64,000 bases of DNA. Source: Chlorops oryzae (Eukaryota > Arthropoda > Insecta > Diptera > Chloropidae). Below the pieces are notes generated by a model. That model was not told the DNA's origin. It worked only from the letters and a program-made list of their open reading frames with translations, and ran no database searches. The position numbers and the translations under genes are program-made. This document shows positions 23,315 to 34,412 of this stretch, piece by piece. Positions within the stretch are counted from its first letter, which is position 1, and each line of letters starts with the position of its first letter. The DNA is taken from the NCBI GenBank assembly GCA_020466095.1, contig CM035808.1, forward strand, positions 34,576,502 through 34,640,501. Reading direction: 5' to 3'.

Positions 23315-23520
23315 GGCCTCTGTGCCGTAGTTGGCTGAGATGCCAATTTACGAAGCGAGAGGCACTGGGTTCGACTCCCAGTTGAGGTCGTGGATGTTTG
23401 TGTCGTTTTCAATTTCTGTTTTTCTTTCTTTTCCCATTTTTCGTTGTATCCCAACGGGCCCATTTGAAGCCTAAGTGTGTCACCCTTGGTGGCAGCCACA
23501 CTAACCTAATCTACCGTTAG
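23315..23520 (+). mobile_element. tRNA-derived SINE-like element
   Basis: 23315-23389 resembles a tRNA. The ends GGCCTC and GAGGTC can pair as an acceptor stem. A-box-like TAGTTGGCTGAGA is followed by a perfect B-box GGTTCGACTCC inside a T-arm with a perfect five-pair stem (CTGGG/CCCAG) and seven-base loop. The anticodon arm is degenerate, so it is not a functional tRNA. A body of about 130 bases follows, ending near CACTAACCTAATCTACC. This is the layout of a pol III-transcribed SINE head plus unrelated body. Confidence 0.6.
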
Positions 23521-24833
23521 AACTTACAACTAAAAAACTGCATTCGATTTTTCAAAACCAATTTCTTATGATTTTCAACTTGGCAAAAAGAAAACATAAA
23601 CATACACAGGTTTTAACCTATTTCGAAAATTTCAAAGGTCTTGTATTTCTTGTTAGTTTAAGTTCGTTTCTAAATCTTATTCTTCCTGAGGTTAAATTGC
23701 TAATAAGGAATGACTTATAGACTTCAGATTTAAAGGAATTTTACCAAAGAATCGGAAGAAAATTTCAAAATGTTTACCTTGATGGCAACAAAAAATCCTT
23801 GAAACTGGAAGTACAAGATCGATTTCTATCATGCGATATGTGTTTTTTTTTTTCTCTATCAGGATTTCCCGTACTAAAGTTTTAGATAGTTTTAAAATCT
23901 TATTTTGCCTGGATAAAAGCACAAAGTAAAACATACTGAGTACGGTTTTAAAAGAAATTAACCGGAGAATTAAAAAAAAAAAACATTAATCAGACCGTTT
24001 TCATACAAAAATGGCTCCCAAAATCAGAATATGTAAAGCCAGTTTGATGGGAAAGAATCCTCGAAACTACAAATTAGCAATAAAAAAAACTTTATACGCC
24101 TTAAAACGCCCAAAAAATGGCATAAAATGTATTTTTTCTCTGAAATTCAACGTTTGGGCGTAAATATTTTTTTTTGAAACTAGTGCAAATTTCTTTCTTT
24201 CCCGTGTAACTCTTAAGGGTTACATTTCAGACCCCCCTCATACGATTTTTTGTCCACAATGGCCCCCTTGACCAACCCTGCCGTAACCACCTTCAAATAA
24301 AGACCATTGCAATTGACTAAGCCAAACTGCGAGAGAGAGAGAGAGAGAACAAAAGCGAAGAACAAGAGAAAAATTACATGCCACTGTGCACGAACTAGTT
24401 TCCAATGAAGCGTCAAATTTTTGCAACCTGTTAAGGAAGCGAATACACTCAGCACAGATGGCATCCCTGACCTACGCAAGCTGAAACAGAAAAACGAAAA
24501 AAAAGAATAAAAATAAAACTGAAGAAAAATTCAAATGGGATACGCTAATAATAAATTCAGCAGCCCAACTAAAACGAAGCAAAGAACCGAACCAACCACA
24601 CCACTTTGTCAGAAACAACCAACAATCGCCAATTCACGTTGAAACGTTGGAACAAAAGTGGGAGCTGAATGCGGCCACATATATAAAGCCACGCCGTCGG
24701 ACGACGGCAAGAACGAAACGGCGGAGCGACGTGGGAAGGGGAAGAAAGGCATGCATGCTAGTAACTGAAGTTTACTTATGCCATCATTATTACATTCAGT
24801 AACGATATACATACATACATAACGTACTGCACA
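23521..24833. other. Non-coding DNA
   Basis: No gene found. A GA microsatellite at 24331-24348. A GC-rich patch at 24640-24740 contains the TATA candidate listed separately. Confidence 0.5.
24677..24685 (+). promoter_or_regulatory. TATA-box candidate
   Basis: ATATATAAAG sits in a short GC-rich island (GCCACGCCGTCGGACGACGG follows), which stands out from AT-rich surroundings. No coding exon follows within reach, so a start site is only a possibility. Confidence 0.2.
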
Positions 24834-25076
24834 CCCTGCAGTAATGAAATGGTTTCGGTTCAAAAGCGATCGATCCTAGGTGGGTCCCTTTAGGACCAAA
24901 CTAGGACCGATCCCAAATTTATATGAACCGCGATCGATCTAAGGTTAACCTCTATCCAACCGACCCTCGTCCAATCCCAAAATGAGCGTAGGTGGGGCGA
25001 GTTCGTAATAACTTGTACTTTATTGTTGTCTGCTTTAAGTCCTCAATCTGATCTTTGTGCTATCATAGGTTAAATA

Positions 25077-25145
25077 GCTTGATTGTTAAGACTCTCTCGC
25101 TTCGCAACCGAAGGGGTAAGAGTTCGAGCCCTGGCTCGGTTTAGA
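25077..25145 (+). other. tRNA-like A-box/B-box segment 1
   Basis: TAGCTTGATTGTTAAGA resembles a tRNA D-arm/A-box, and GAGTTCGAGCCC resembles a B-box 41 bases later. The stems are not all complementary and a T tract follows. A tRNA pseudogene or SINE head is more likely than a working tRNA. Confidence 0.4.
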
Positions 25146-25371
25146 AATTTTTTTTTTTTTCAGTTACCTAAATTTTTTTTATGTTAATATTAAAATTTTT
25201 TTTTTAAATAGTTAACTTGAAAAAAAAAATTATTCGTTTTTTACATATGAATTGGTTTTTTAATATTTATTTTTCAATAAAAAATGCTTTGAAGTGAAAA
25301 ATTCTTTACGTATGTTTCCCAAAACTTGAGCAACCAAAAACTCAAATCAGCGTTTTGATCACAGCATTAAA

Positions 25372-25445
25372 CTTGCTTGTATAGCGTAATGGTTAAGACA
25401 CCGATTTACCAACCCAGAGTTCTGAGGTTCGAGGCTCGGCCTAGG
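25372..25445 (+). other. tRNA-like A-box/B-box segment 2
   Basis: TAGCGTAATGGTTAAGAC (A-box-like) followed by GAGGTTCGAGGCTC (B-box-like). Same overall type as the segment at 25077, same strand, about 295 bases apart. Stems imperfect, so not called a functional tRNA. Confidence 0.4.
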
Positions 25446-25780
25446 CGGGAAAATCAAAAAATAAATAATATAATGTTGTAACAAAAAGATTAAAAAAAAC
25501 AAAAAAGCAAAATAAACAATATAAAAAAAAATTTTTTTTAATTTTTTATAAAAAAAAAAAAATAATTAAAAAAAAAACTCACCCTCATTCAAAGGCGTAG
25601 GGACTAATCTCCGATCGACCCGCAACCGATCCCACACGCTTTGAAAACGGATCGGTTGTTTTTCTAGGACCGCACCATGTTAAAAGAGACCAGTTCAACG
25701 TATGGAAAGGCGATCGGTCCTCACCTCTTTAGGATCGATCTGAGATCGATTCAGGGTCGATCCCTTTTACTACAGGGCAG

Positions 25781-26189
25781 TGTTTCAAATCTGATGCATG
25801 CACACGCACACATTTATGCATGTAAATATAGGCATGTTTTACATACAAATTTTTTTGTAAAATATAAATTGGAACAAGTCACCTTTTTCATGACTCAGAC
25901 ATTACATACTGCAAAAAAATTCTTAGAATTGGAGTTTTTGCAGCGAACAAGAATTTGAGCCAATTTCTTGCGTTAGACAACATGAAGGTAATAAAATATT
26001 ATAGAGGTCTTTTGATGTCTCCGAAATATAGCCTTTAAAACAATATTTATAGCGGTTTAAAAATTTTTCTTCAATTACCGAAAAATATGGACGATTTAAA
26101 AATACCTCAGGAGATCTTTTTGTCTAGTACGGCCAAAGCCTGAACAATCATTAAAAAAAAAACTAAATACTTTTATTATTATTAAATAC
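25781..26189. other. AT-rich non-coding DNA
   Basis: Nothing recognised. Confidence 0.5.
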
Positions 26190-26735
26190 TTGAATTTTCA
26201 TGTAACTATGACATATTTTGAATTATTCACTCGTATTATTCACTTTAAGGTATCGGTGGTGAGTACTCGATTCATGTACTATCAGACAGTAAACAAACTA
26301 TTTTAAAACTGTATGAAAATTGGGCAAAATTGGCCAGTTTAGTGCTGTACAGTTTAGTACTTAAATTTTCATACAACTTAGACGGATATTGAAGAAACTA
26401 TTCGATTCATCTACTATCACAAGTTAACAAATTATTTTTTACTTGAACTTTCATATAACTAAAACTGGTTTTGAAGAAATTACTCGGTACTTTAAGGTAC
26501 TGGGGGTGATTACTCGACCCATATACTATCATAAGTTAACAAGTGATTAAATACTGAAATGTTCATACAACTAAGCAGATTTTGAAGAAATTACTCGTTA
26601 CTTTAAGGTCTCGGTGGTGAGTAATCAATTCATATGGTACCATAAGTTAACAAAATATTAAATATTTAAATTTTCATATAACTAAGACAAATTTGGAAGA
26701 AATTACTCGTTACTTTAAGGTAACGAAGACACAAG
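26190..26735. repeat. Tandem repeat, about 110-bp unit
   Basis: About five diverged units marked by AATTTTCATATAACTAAGAC (26194, 26361, 26444, 26560, 26669) and by CTTTAAGGTATCGGTGGTGA. Unit spacing varies (about 167, 83, 116, 109), so some units have lost or gained segments. Satellite-like; no coding potential. Confidence 0.75.
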
Positions 26736-28149
26736 TACTCAATAAATTATATGTATTCATTACTTTTTGCTCGTTCAAAAGCAATACTAAACACTAAAAT
26801 AAAAGTAAAGAATAAGTTTTAAATACAATTTGGGTTTAAAAAAGTTCCAATTCAACCCACTGTAGTTAGCCGATTGTCATAACTTTGTATTAAAACCTTA
26901 TTTTGAACATTTTCAGTTAAGCCTTCCGCTTGGTAGATTTTATATAGTTTTCTTACTTATAAAACGCACTAACAAAACCGATTGCTGTTGTCGCTGCTGT
27001 TGGTTAGTCAGTAAGCCAGTCAGTAAGTCAGTCAGCTGCACTGAATAAATAGCAGAAAAGCGCCAACCCATTAAACCCACGATGGAGCTGAGCTCGTTTT
27101 GCTGAAATATAAATATTTTCTTTTCTCCATTTTATTTCAATCTGTTTCTTTCCATTTCGTTCCTTTATTATTTGGTTTGGTTTTTTCTTTTTTTTTTTTA
27201 AATTCATTTTTCTCATTCCCATTCCCATTCCATTTTACTATAAGTTGTTCTACGAGCTTCGGTGGAACTCAAAAAGAAAAATGTATATACCATTTTCTTT
27301 CGGTTGAGCCTGTTCTTCTGTGTTTTTTTTTTTTTTTCTTACTAGATCGAACGACTGCCTTTGAAAACGCGTGCATCATCGCCGTTAAAAGTATCTTCTC
27401 TTAAAAGATATTGTTTGCGTTTTCAGTTTTACAGATAACACAAAAAACACAAAAAAATACAGAAAAACTGCAAAAAAAAAAAACCCCCAAGTAAAATCCA
27501 AAAATAAAATAAAACCAGAAAATTGTGGAATTGTTTGCCTTTCAACGCAACCAGAGATTGGGGTTCAGTTCACTCGTTTCTGTCTTTCTTTCTATTTCTT
27601 TCTCTATAAATATAGGTGTATATATGTTGGTTATCTAACTATTTTATAAATTACATCGAACCTGTTTTCAGTAAAAAGAGATTTTCGTTTCGTATGGGAA
27701 GTGGTTTATTGTCAGAAGACTGGATGAACATTTACTTTTGCAAAAAGTATTTTTTCTCTTTTTCCTACTTGGGATTTCTTTAATGATCGCATTGTTTGAT
27801 GATTTTTCTACAAAGTATAATTCAGCATAATCGTTAAAAAAAGATTAAAACAATTTTTGCTTTTTCAATAACAAATTTTAAGAATTTATTTTACAACATG
27901 GCAGCTATAAATTAATTTGGCATGGATTTTACCTAATAGATGTTTAAATCGCACCCACTGAACATTTTTTGAAGCCTTTAAAATTTAGAGTTTGAAATTA
28001 TCCAGCGAAATTATCTCGCGAAAGTCTTAAATTCTGTAAACTAGTGTAATTCTCATTTTGTTTGTACAATGGGACACACAAGACTCGCAGAATTTGTGAA
28101 GGTTTTTTACGACACGATGAAGCAAGAAGGTGTGTATGTTTGTCCTATT
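26736..28149. other. Non-coding DNA
   Basis: A TCAG/AAGTCAG run at 27006-27040 and long T and A tracts. No gene supported. Confidence 0.5.
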
Positions 28150-28695
28150 TATTGGTTTGGAAGAGCTAGAAAGCTAACGTTAGATTCGATAATCGATAGG
28201 TTCAATTATCGATTGGTTATATTATCGATAGTTTCGTTAATCGATAGCTTAAATAATCGATAGGTTCCACAATCGAAAGCTTCAATGATCGATCGATTCA
28301 AAAATCGAGTTTCGATAATTGATCATTTAGAGAATCCATCGTTGCGATAATCGATAATTTTGAATGTCGATAATTTCAATAGTCAAAAGTTGAATTTTCA
28401 ATCGAATCTTGCCCCCAATCAATCTAAATGACAAATTTAGATCTATCAATAAATTCAATTACCGATAAATTCGATTATCGAAAAATCAAAAATATGTAAG
28501 TATATCGATAGATTTGATAATCGAAAGCGGGCATTTTTAGAAAAAATTGCCATCTGCTACCGCCAACATCAGCTTTCCAAAGCTAAAGTAAATATCAGTG
28601 AATCAAAACTATCGATAGTCGTAAAAAAACCATCTATTTTTTCGATAGTTTGAAACCATCGATAGAATCGATTAGTATCTCGAGCTCTAACGTAG
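28150..28695. mobile_element. Motif-rich repeat with ATCGATA clusters
   Basis: More than 20 ATCGATA-type motifs. The outer parts look inverted: AGAGCTAGAAAGCTAACG near 28161 and, on the other strand from 28690, AGAGCTCGAGATACTAATCG. Together with the motif block at 7079-7300 this suggests a family of MITEs with subterminal ATCGATA repeats. Target duplication not found. Confidence 0.5.
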
Positions 28696-29132
28696 TAGAT
28701 TAAGTGTAAAACCCCAAGGTGTAAAACAAGGACAGCGATAATATCTTTGTAAAGTTTCTTGATAGTTTTCGTTTCGAGTTTTGTTTGACAAAAAAAGAAT
28801 CGTTTGACATCAGGGAAGAAAATTGCAGCAATAGATGTTAAATATTTACAGAAAAAAAACCGCAGTCGATCTACTGCAATTGCAGCAAAGTTCCAATACT
28901 GTGCGTATATCTCATCTATCGTCACCACTATCGATGTTGCCCACAATCGATTGTTTCCCACCACTAAAACTGAAGCTTTTTGAAGATTTAAAAATTTTTC
29001 AAAATTCTTCCAAAATTTACTTAAGTATTAGTTATCTTAGTCCGGCAGAAGTCTTTAAAAAAAATGCTTTTGATTTGATTAAATAACCTAAAAAAAAATT
29101 ACCTTAATGCATTCAAAAGTTATTATCAAACA
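28696..29132. other. AT-rich non-coding DNA
   Basis: Nothing recognised between two repeats. Confidence 0.5.
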
Positions 29133-29141
29133 AAAATTGTG

Positions 29142-30499
29142 ATGTATATGAACTTAGCGAAACACTTTTTTCAATTTGAATTTCTAAACTATCCCATAAT
29201 TAGCCGTTAATTAACCGTTAATTAATCGTGAAAGAAAAAAATTTACCGCTCTTTTAGTTTTTTTTTTATGCGATGTTTCGCTAAGTTCATATGAACTTAG
29301 CGGAACAAAAATTTTAAAAATATGTTTTTTGTTTCCACTTATAGCTCAATCGATGCTGTGAATTAACCGTTAATTAATCGTGAAAGAAAAAAATTTACCG
29401 CTCATCTAGTTTTTTTTTTATGCGATGTTTCGCTAAGTTCATATGAACTTAGCGGAACAAAAATTTTAAAAATATGTTTTTTGTTTCCACTTATAGCTCA
29501 ATCGATGCTGTGAATTAACCGTTAATTAATCGTGAAAGAAAAAAATTTACCGCTCATCTAGTTTTTTTTTATGCGATGTTTCGCTAAGTTCATATGAACT
29601 TAGCGGAACAAAAAATTTTAAAAATTATGTTTTTTGTTTCCACTTATAGCTTAATCGATGCTGTGAATTAACCGTTAATTAATCGTGAAAGAAAAAAATT
29701 TACCGCTCATCTAGTTTTTTTTTTATGCGATGTTTCGCTAAGTTCATATGAACTTAGCGGAACAAAAATTTTAAAAATATGTTTTTTGTTTCCACTTATA
29801 GCTCAATCGATGCTGTGAATTAACCGTTAATTAATCGTGAAAGAAAAAAATTTACCGCTCATCTAGTTTTTTTTTATGCGATGTTTCGCTGAGTTCGTAT
29901 GATTTTAGCGGAACAAAAATTTTAAAAATATGTTTTTTGTTTCCACTTATAGCTCAATCGATGCTGTGAATTAACCGTTAATTAATCGTGAAAGAAAAAA
30001 ATTTACCGCTCATCTAGTTTTTTTTTATGCGATGTTTCGCTAAGTTCATATGAACTTAGCGGAACAAAAATTTTGAAAAATATGTTTTTTGTTTCCACTT
30101 ATAGCTCAATCGATGCTGTGAATTAACCGTTAATTAATCGTGAAAGAAAAAAATTTACCGCTCATCTAGTTTTTTTTTTATGCGATGTTTCGCTAAGTTC
30201 ATATGAACTTAGCGGAACAAAAATTTTAAAAATATGTTTTTTGTTTCCACTTATAGCTCAATCGATGCTGTGAATTAACCGTTAATTAATCGTGAAAGAA
30301 AAAAATTTACCGCTCATCTAGTTTTTTTTTTATGCGATGTTTCGCTAAGTTCATATGAACTTAGCGGAACAAAAATTTTAAAAATATGTTTTTTGTTTCC
30401 ACTTATAGCTCAATCGATGCTGTGAATTAACCGTTAATTAATCGTGAAAGAAAAAATTTACCGCTCATCTAGTTTTTTTTTTATGCGATGTTTCGCTAA
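29142..30499 (+). repeat. Foldback left arm: about nine 152-bp iterons
   Basis: Each iteron carries a 24-bp perfect palindrome (CGCTAAGTTCAT plus its complement), GGAACAAAAATTTTAAAAAT, TTCCACTTATAGCTCAATCG, ACCGTTAATTAATCG, a poly-A stretch, then ACCGCTCATCTAG. Palindromes at about 29279, 29431, 29582, 29734, 30038, 30190 and 30342. One unit near 29886 has a degenerate palindrome (CGCTGAGTTCGTATGATTTT). The outermost unit is partly different (CAATTTGAATTTCTAAACTA). Confidence 0.93.
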
Positions 30500-31270
30500 T
30501 GTGGCAGCGGACTAAGCAAGCATAAACAGTAGACATGACGTTAAAAACGACTTTTTGGAATTTCTTAGGTGGGGTGGTCTCATATTGTAGGGTTCCTCGA
30601 AAAACTTTATGGGCCAAAATTTTTTTTCTGTAGGACGACGCTTAGACGTGCCCCACGGGGGTTAAAGTTCACAAAAACCCCGCCAAATCTTACTAATGTC
30701 GCCATAACTCTGTAAGGGAGGTCAGAAAGTGGGTAAAATGTGAGAGCGACCCCCATTAATTTTTCCCCGTAACATTTTATCTCCACAAACTTTTCCCCTA
30801 TCTCCCCTCCTTAAGGGGGCTCCCATATAAAAGTACCCTTTTTATAAAATTGGTGCAAACCACGCACCAATGGCATAAATGGGTTAAAATGTGTAACTAA
30901 TCTCAACTATTATTTTATTTTACACATTTCACCCAAATATACTTACCCCCTATCTCCCCTCCTTAGGGGGCCCCCATACAAAATTACCTTCATTTTATCA
31001 AATTTTCATTAAAAATGGCCGTCAATAGAGTCAAACCCCTTCTAGAGAGATGATATGTATGACCGACCCCCATTATTTTTTTACCCTTAACATTTTCTTC
31101 CAACATACCTATCCTCTATCTCCCCTCCTTAGGGGGGTCTCCATACAAGATTATAGTCCGGGAGCTAGCACGTGTTTTACCCTCCTCATAAGCGCCGCAT
31201 TCCAAATGTATCTTAAAAGACGGGGTTTTAGTCGTACATCACAAAAATCGTTTGCTGCCACCTCAGAGAG
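30500..31270. repeat. Foldback inner arm, left copy
   Basis: Single-copy sequence starting TGTGGCAGCGGACTAAGC. It contains three degenerate internal repeats at roughly 155-bp spacing, each with CCCCTATCTCCCCTCCTTA followed by GGGGGnCCCCATA. Mirrored at 31808-32582 with very few differences; I noticed one at 30783 (C against G). Confidence 0.9.
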
Positions 31271-31807
31271 GTGGCATAAGGGGCGAAAATCGACCCCCAA
31301 TGGGTGAAAAAATGGCCAAAAAAGCGCGATCTGCGCCGCGGTTGAAATTTTGCTGAGTGGTAGGTAAATGGCTAACTAAGCGAAAAATCATTTGCTGTCA
31401 CCTGTGGGAGGTGGCGAAGTCTTGCTGCCAGGACGATAAAGTCCGCGGTGCCAAGCGAATGGACAAGTTTGCAACTGAAGTCTGTTCGCAGACACTTCTG
31501 TTATAAATAGCGCAAAGACTTAAGACACGAGCTGTAAAGATGTGACATAATTTAAATGGTTTTCCTAAAAACGCAGAGCAGATTATATTAGTTTCTGGTA
31601 TCAATGAACCAAGTTTTAAGTTTGGTTTGGATCCGATAACGTTTAATGGCCCCGCAAGTCGATCAAAGTTAAAAAATTCTGAACAAATTCCAAGTAAAGC
31701 CAGCAACGTATCGCCTCAGCTTGTGTACGTATGGATGTGTGTAGCATTGTACAGAATGCGTTGCACAGTGGGAAAAGGTAGAAGGAGTAGTGGAGACTTT
31801 CGGTCTC
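31271..31807 (+). other. Foldback loop with a broken coding remnant
   Basis: The only non-duplicated part of the element. On the plus strand one frame from about 31455 to 31815 reads like a protein (for example KNAEQIILVSGINEPSFKFG, then DPITFNGPAS) but is interrupted by stops at about 31505 and 31547. This may be all that is left of a transposase or a captured host exon. I do not recognise the family. Confidence 0.4.
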
Positions 31808-32582
31808 CTCTCTGAGGTGGCAGCAAACGATTTTTGTGATGTACGACTAAAACCCCGTCTTTTAAGATACATTTGGAATGCGGCGCTTATGAGGAGGGTA
31901 AAACACGTGCTAGCTCCCGGACTATAATCTTGTATGGAGACCCCCCTAAGGAGGGGAGATAGAGGATAGGTATGTTGGAAGAAAATGTTAAGGGTAAAAA
32001 AATAATGGGGGTCGGTCATACATATCATCTCTCTAGAAGGGGTTTGACTCTATTGACGGCCATTTTTAATGAAAATTTGATAAAATGAAGGTAATTTTGT
32101 ATGGGGGCCCCCCTAAGGAGGGGAGATAGGGGGTAAGTATATTTGGGTGAAATGTGTAAAATAAAATAATAGTTGAGATTAGTTACACATTTTAACCCAT
32201 TTATGCCATTGGTGCGTGGTTTGCACCAATTTTATAAAAAGGGTACTTTTATATGGGAGCCCCCTTAAGGAGGGGAGATAGGGGAAAAGTTTGTCGAGAT
32301 AAAATGTTACGGGGGAAAAATTAATGGGGGTCGCTCTCACATTTTACCCACTTTCTGACCTCCCTTACAGAGTTATGGCGACATTAGTAAGATTTGGCGG
32401 GGTTTTTGTGAACTTTAACCCCCGTGGGGCACGTCTAAGCGTCGTCCTACAGAAAAAAAATTTTGGCCCATAAAGTTTTTCGAGGAACCCTACAATATGA
32501 GACCACCCCACCTAAGAAATTCCAAAAAGTCGTTTTTAACGTCATGTCTACTGTTTATGCTTGCTTAGTCCGCTGCCACATT
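31808..32582. repeat. Foldback inner arm, right copy
   Basis: Inverted copy of 30500-31270, nearly identical over about 770 bases, ending TCCGCTGCCACAT before the right iteron array. Confidence 0.9.
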
Positions 32583-34403
32583 AGCGAAACATCGCATAAA
32601 AAAAAAACTAGATGAGCGGTAAATTTTTTTCTTTCACGATTAATTAACGGTTAATTCACAGCATCGATTGAGCTATAAGTGGAAACAAAAAACATATTTT
32701 TAAAATTTTTGTTCCGCTAAGTTCATATGAACTTAGCGAAACATCGCATAAAAAAAAAACTAGATGAGCGGTAAATTTTTTTCTTTCACGATTAATTAAC
32801 GGTTAATTCACAGCATCGATTGAGCTATAAGTGGAAACAAAAAACATATTTTTAAAATTTTTGTTCCGCTAAGTTCATATGAACTTAGCGAAACATCGCA
32901 TAAAAAAAAAAACTAGATGAGCGGTAAATTTTTTTCTTTCACGATTAATTAACGGTTAATTCACAGCATCGATTGAGCTATAAGTGGAAACAAAAAACAT
33001 ATTTTTAAAATTTTTGTTCCGCTAAAATCATACGAACTCAGCGAAACATCGCATAAAAAAAAAACTAGATGAGCGGTAAATTTTTTTCTTTCACGATTAA
33101 TTAACGGTTAATTCACAGCATCGATTGAGCTATAAGTGGAAACAAAAAACATATTTTTAAAATTTTTGTTCCGCTAAGTTCATATGAACTTAGCGAAACA
33201 TCGCATAAAAAAAAAACTAGATGAGCGGTAAATTTTTTTCTTTCACGATTAATTAACGGTTAATTCACAGCATCGATTGAGCTATAAGTGGAAACAAAAA
33301 ACATATTTTTAAAATTTTTGTTCCGCTAAGTTCATATGAACTTAGCAGAAACATCGCATAAAAAAAAAACTAGATGAGCGGTAAATTTTTTTCTTTCACG
33401 ATTAATTAACGGTTAATTCACAGCTAATCGATAAGCTATAAGTGGAAACAAAAAACATATTTTTAAAATTTTGTTCCGCTAAGTTCATATGAACTTAGCG
33501 AAACATCGCATAAAAAAAAACTAGATGAGCGGTAAATTTTTTTCTTTCACGATTAATTAACGGTTAATTCACAGCATCGATTGAGCTATAAGTGGAAACA
33601 AAAAACATATTTTTAAAATTTTTGTTCCGCTAAGTTCATATGAACTTAGCGAAACATCGCATAAAAAAAAAACTAGATGAGCGGTAAATTTTTTTCTTTC
33701 ACGATTAATTAACGGTTAATTCACAGCATCGATTGAGCTATAAGTGGAAACAAAAAACATATTTTTAAATATTTTTGTTCCGCTAAGTTCATATGAACTT
33801 AGCGAAACATCGCATAAAAAAAAATACTAGATGAGCGGTAAATTTTTTTCTTTCACGATTAATTAACGGTTAAATTCACAGCATCGATTGAGCTATAAGT
33901 GGAAACAAAAAACATATTTTCAAAATTTTTGTTCCGCTAAAATCATACGAACTCAGCGAAAACATCGCATAAAAAAAAACTAGATGAGCGGTAAATTTTT
34001 TTCTTTCACGATTAATTAACGGTTAATTCACAGCATCGATTGAGCTATAAGTGGAAACAAAAAACATATTTTTAAAATTTTTGTTCCGCTAAATGTTCAT
34101 ATGAACTTAGCGAAACATCGCATAATTAAAAAAAACTAGATGAGCGGTAAATTTTTTTCTTTTCACGATTAATTAACGGTTAATTCACAGCATCGATTGA
34201 GCTTTAAGTGGAAACAAAAAACATATTTTTAAAATTTTTGTTCCGCTAAGTTCATATGAACTTAGCAAAACATCGCATTAAAAAAAAACTAAAAGAGCGG
34301 TAAATTTTTTTCTTTCACGATTAATTAACGGTTAATTAACGGCTAATTATAGGATAGTTTAGAAATTCAAATTGAAAAAGTGTTTCGCTAAGTTCATATA
34401 CAT
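32583..34403 (-). repeat. Foldback right arm: about twelve 152-bp iterons
   Basis: Inverted relative of the left array but about three units longer (1821 against 1358 bases). Two units carry the degenerate palindrome (near 33022 and 33935, six units apart) where the left arm has one. Outermost unit again variant and mirrored to the left end. Small indels accumulate towards 33800-34200. Confidence 0.92.
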
Positions 34404-34412
34404 AAAATTGTG

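Larger units (their letters stand above)
24834..25780. mobile_element. GATCGATC-rich inverted-end repeat block
   Basis: The left 150 bases and right 200 bases are full of CGATCGATCC, GGACCGATCCC and related palindromes in mirrored order. The outermost parts CCCTGCAGTAA (24834) and TTACTACAGGG (25767-25777) are inverted with one mismatch. The AT-rich middle contains two tRNA-like segments. Probably a motif-rich non-autonomous DNA transposon; target duplication not resolved. Confidence 0.5.
29142..34403. mobile_element. 5.26-kb foldback transposable element
   Basis: One element with long inverted arms (29142-31270 and 31808-34403) around a 537-bp loop. Outer ends ATGTATATGAACTTAGCG and its complement; exact 9-bp target duplication AAAATTGTG at 29133-29141 and 34404-34412. 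Each arm has an outer array of about 152-bp tandem iterons and an inner unique segment of about 772 bp. The 9-bp duplication and tandem-repeat arms match the layout of Drosophila FB foldback elements; 9 bp also fits Mutator-like elements. No intact transposase, so it presumably moved in trans or by an unknown source element. The arms are very similar, indicating a recent insertion or ongoing conversion. Confidence 0.93.

Noticed and set aside
23315..23389. A functional tRNA gene
   Set aside because: T-arm and B-box are good but the anticodon arm does not form a five-pair stem with a seven-base loop; a SINE head fits better.
24213..24479. Minus-strand 88-residue frame with a hydrophobic middle
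   Set aside because: Hydrophobic LSLSLS comes from a GA microsatellite on the plus strand; no other support.
31050..32028. Two frames with the same start (MICMTDPHYF) on opposite strands
   Set aside because: They are the same inverted-repeat arm of the foldback element read twice, not two genes.
29142..34403. CRISPR-like appearance of regularly spaced palindromic repeats
   Set aside because: The repeats are about 152 bp, directly adjacent and without variable spacers; the structure is a eukaryotic foldback element with a 9-bp target duplication.
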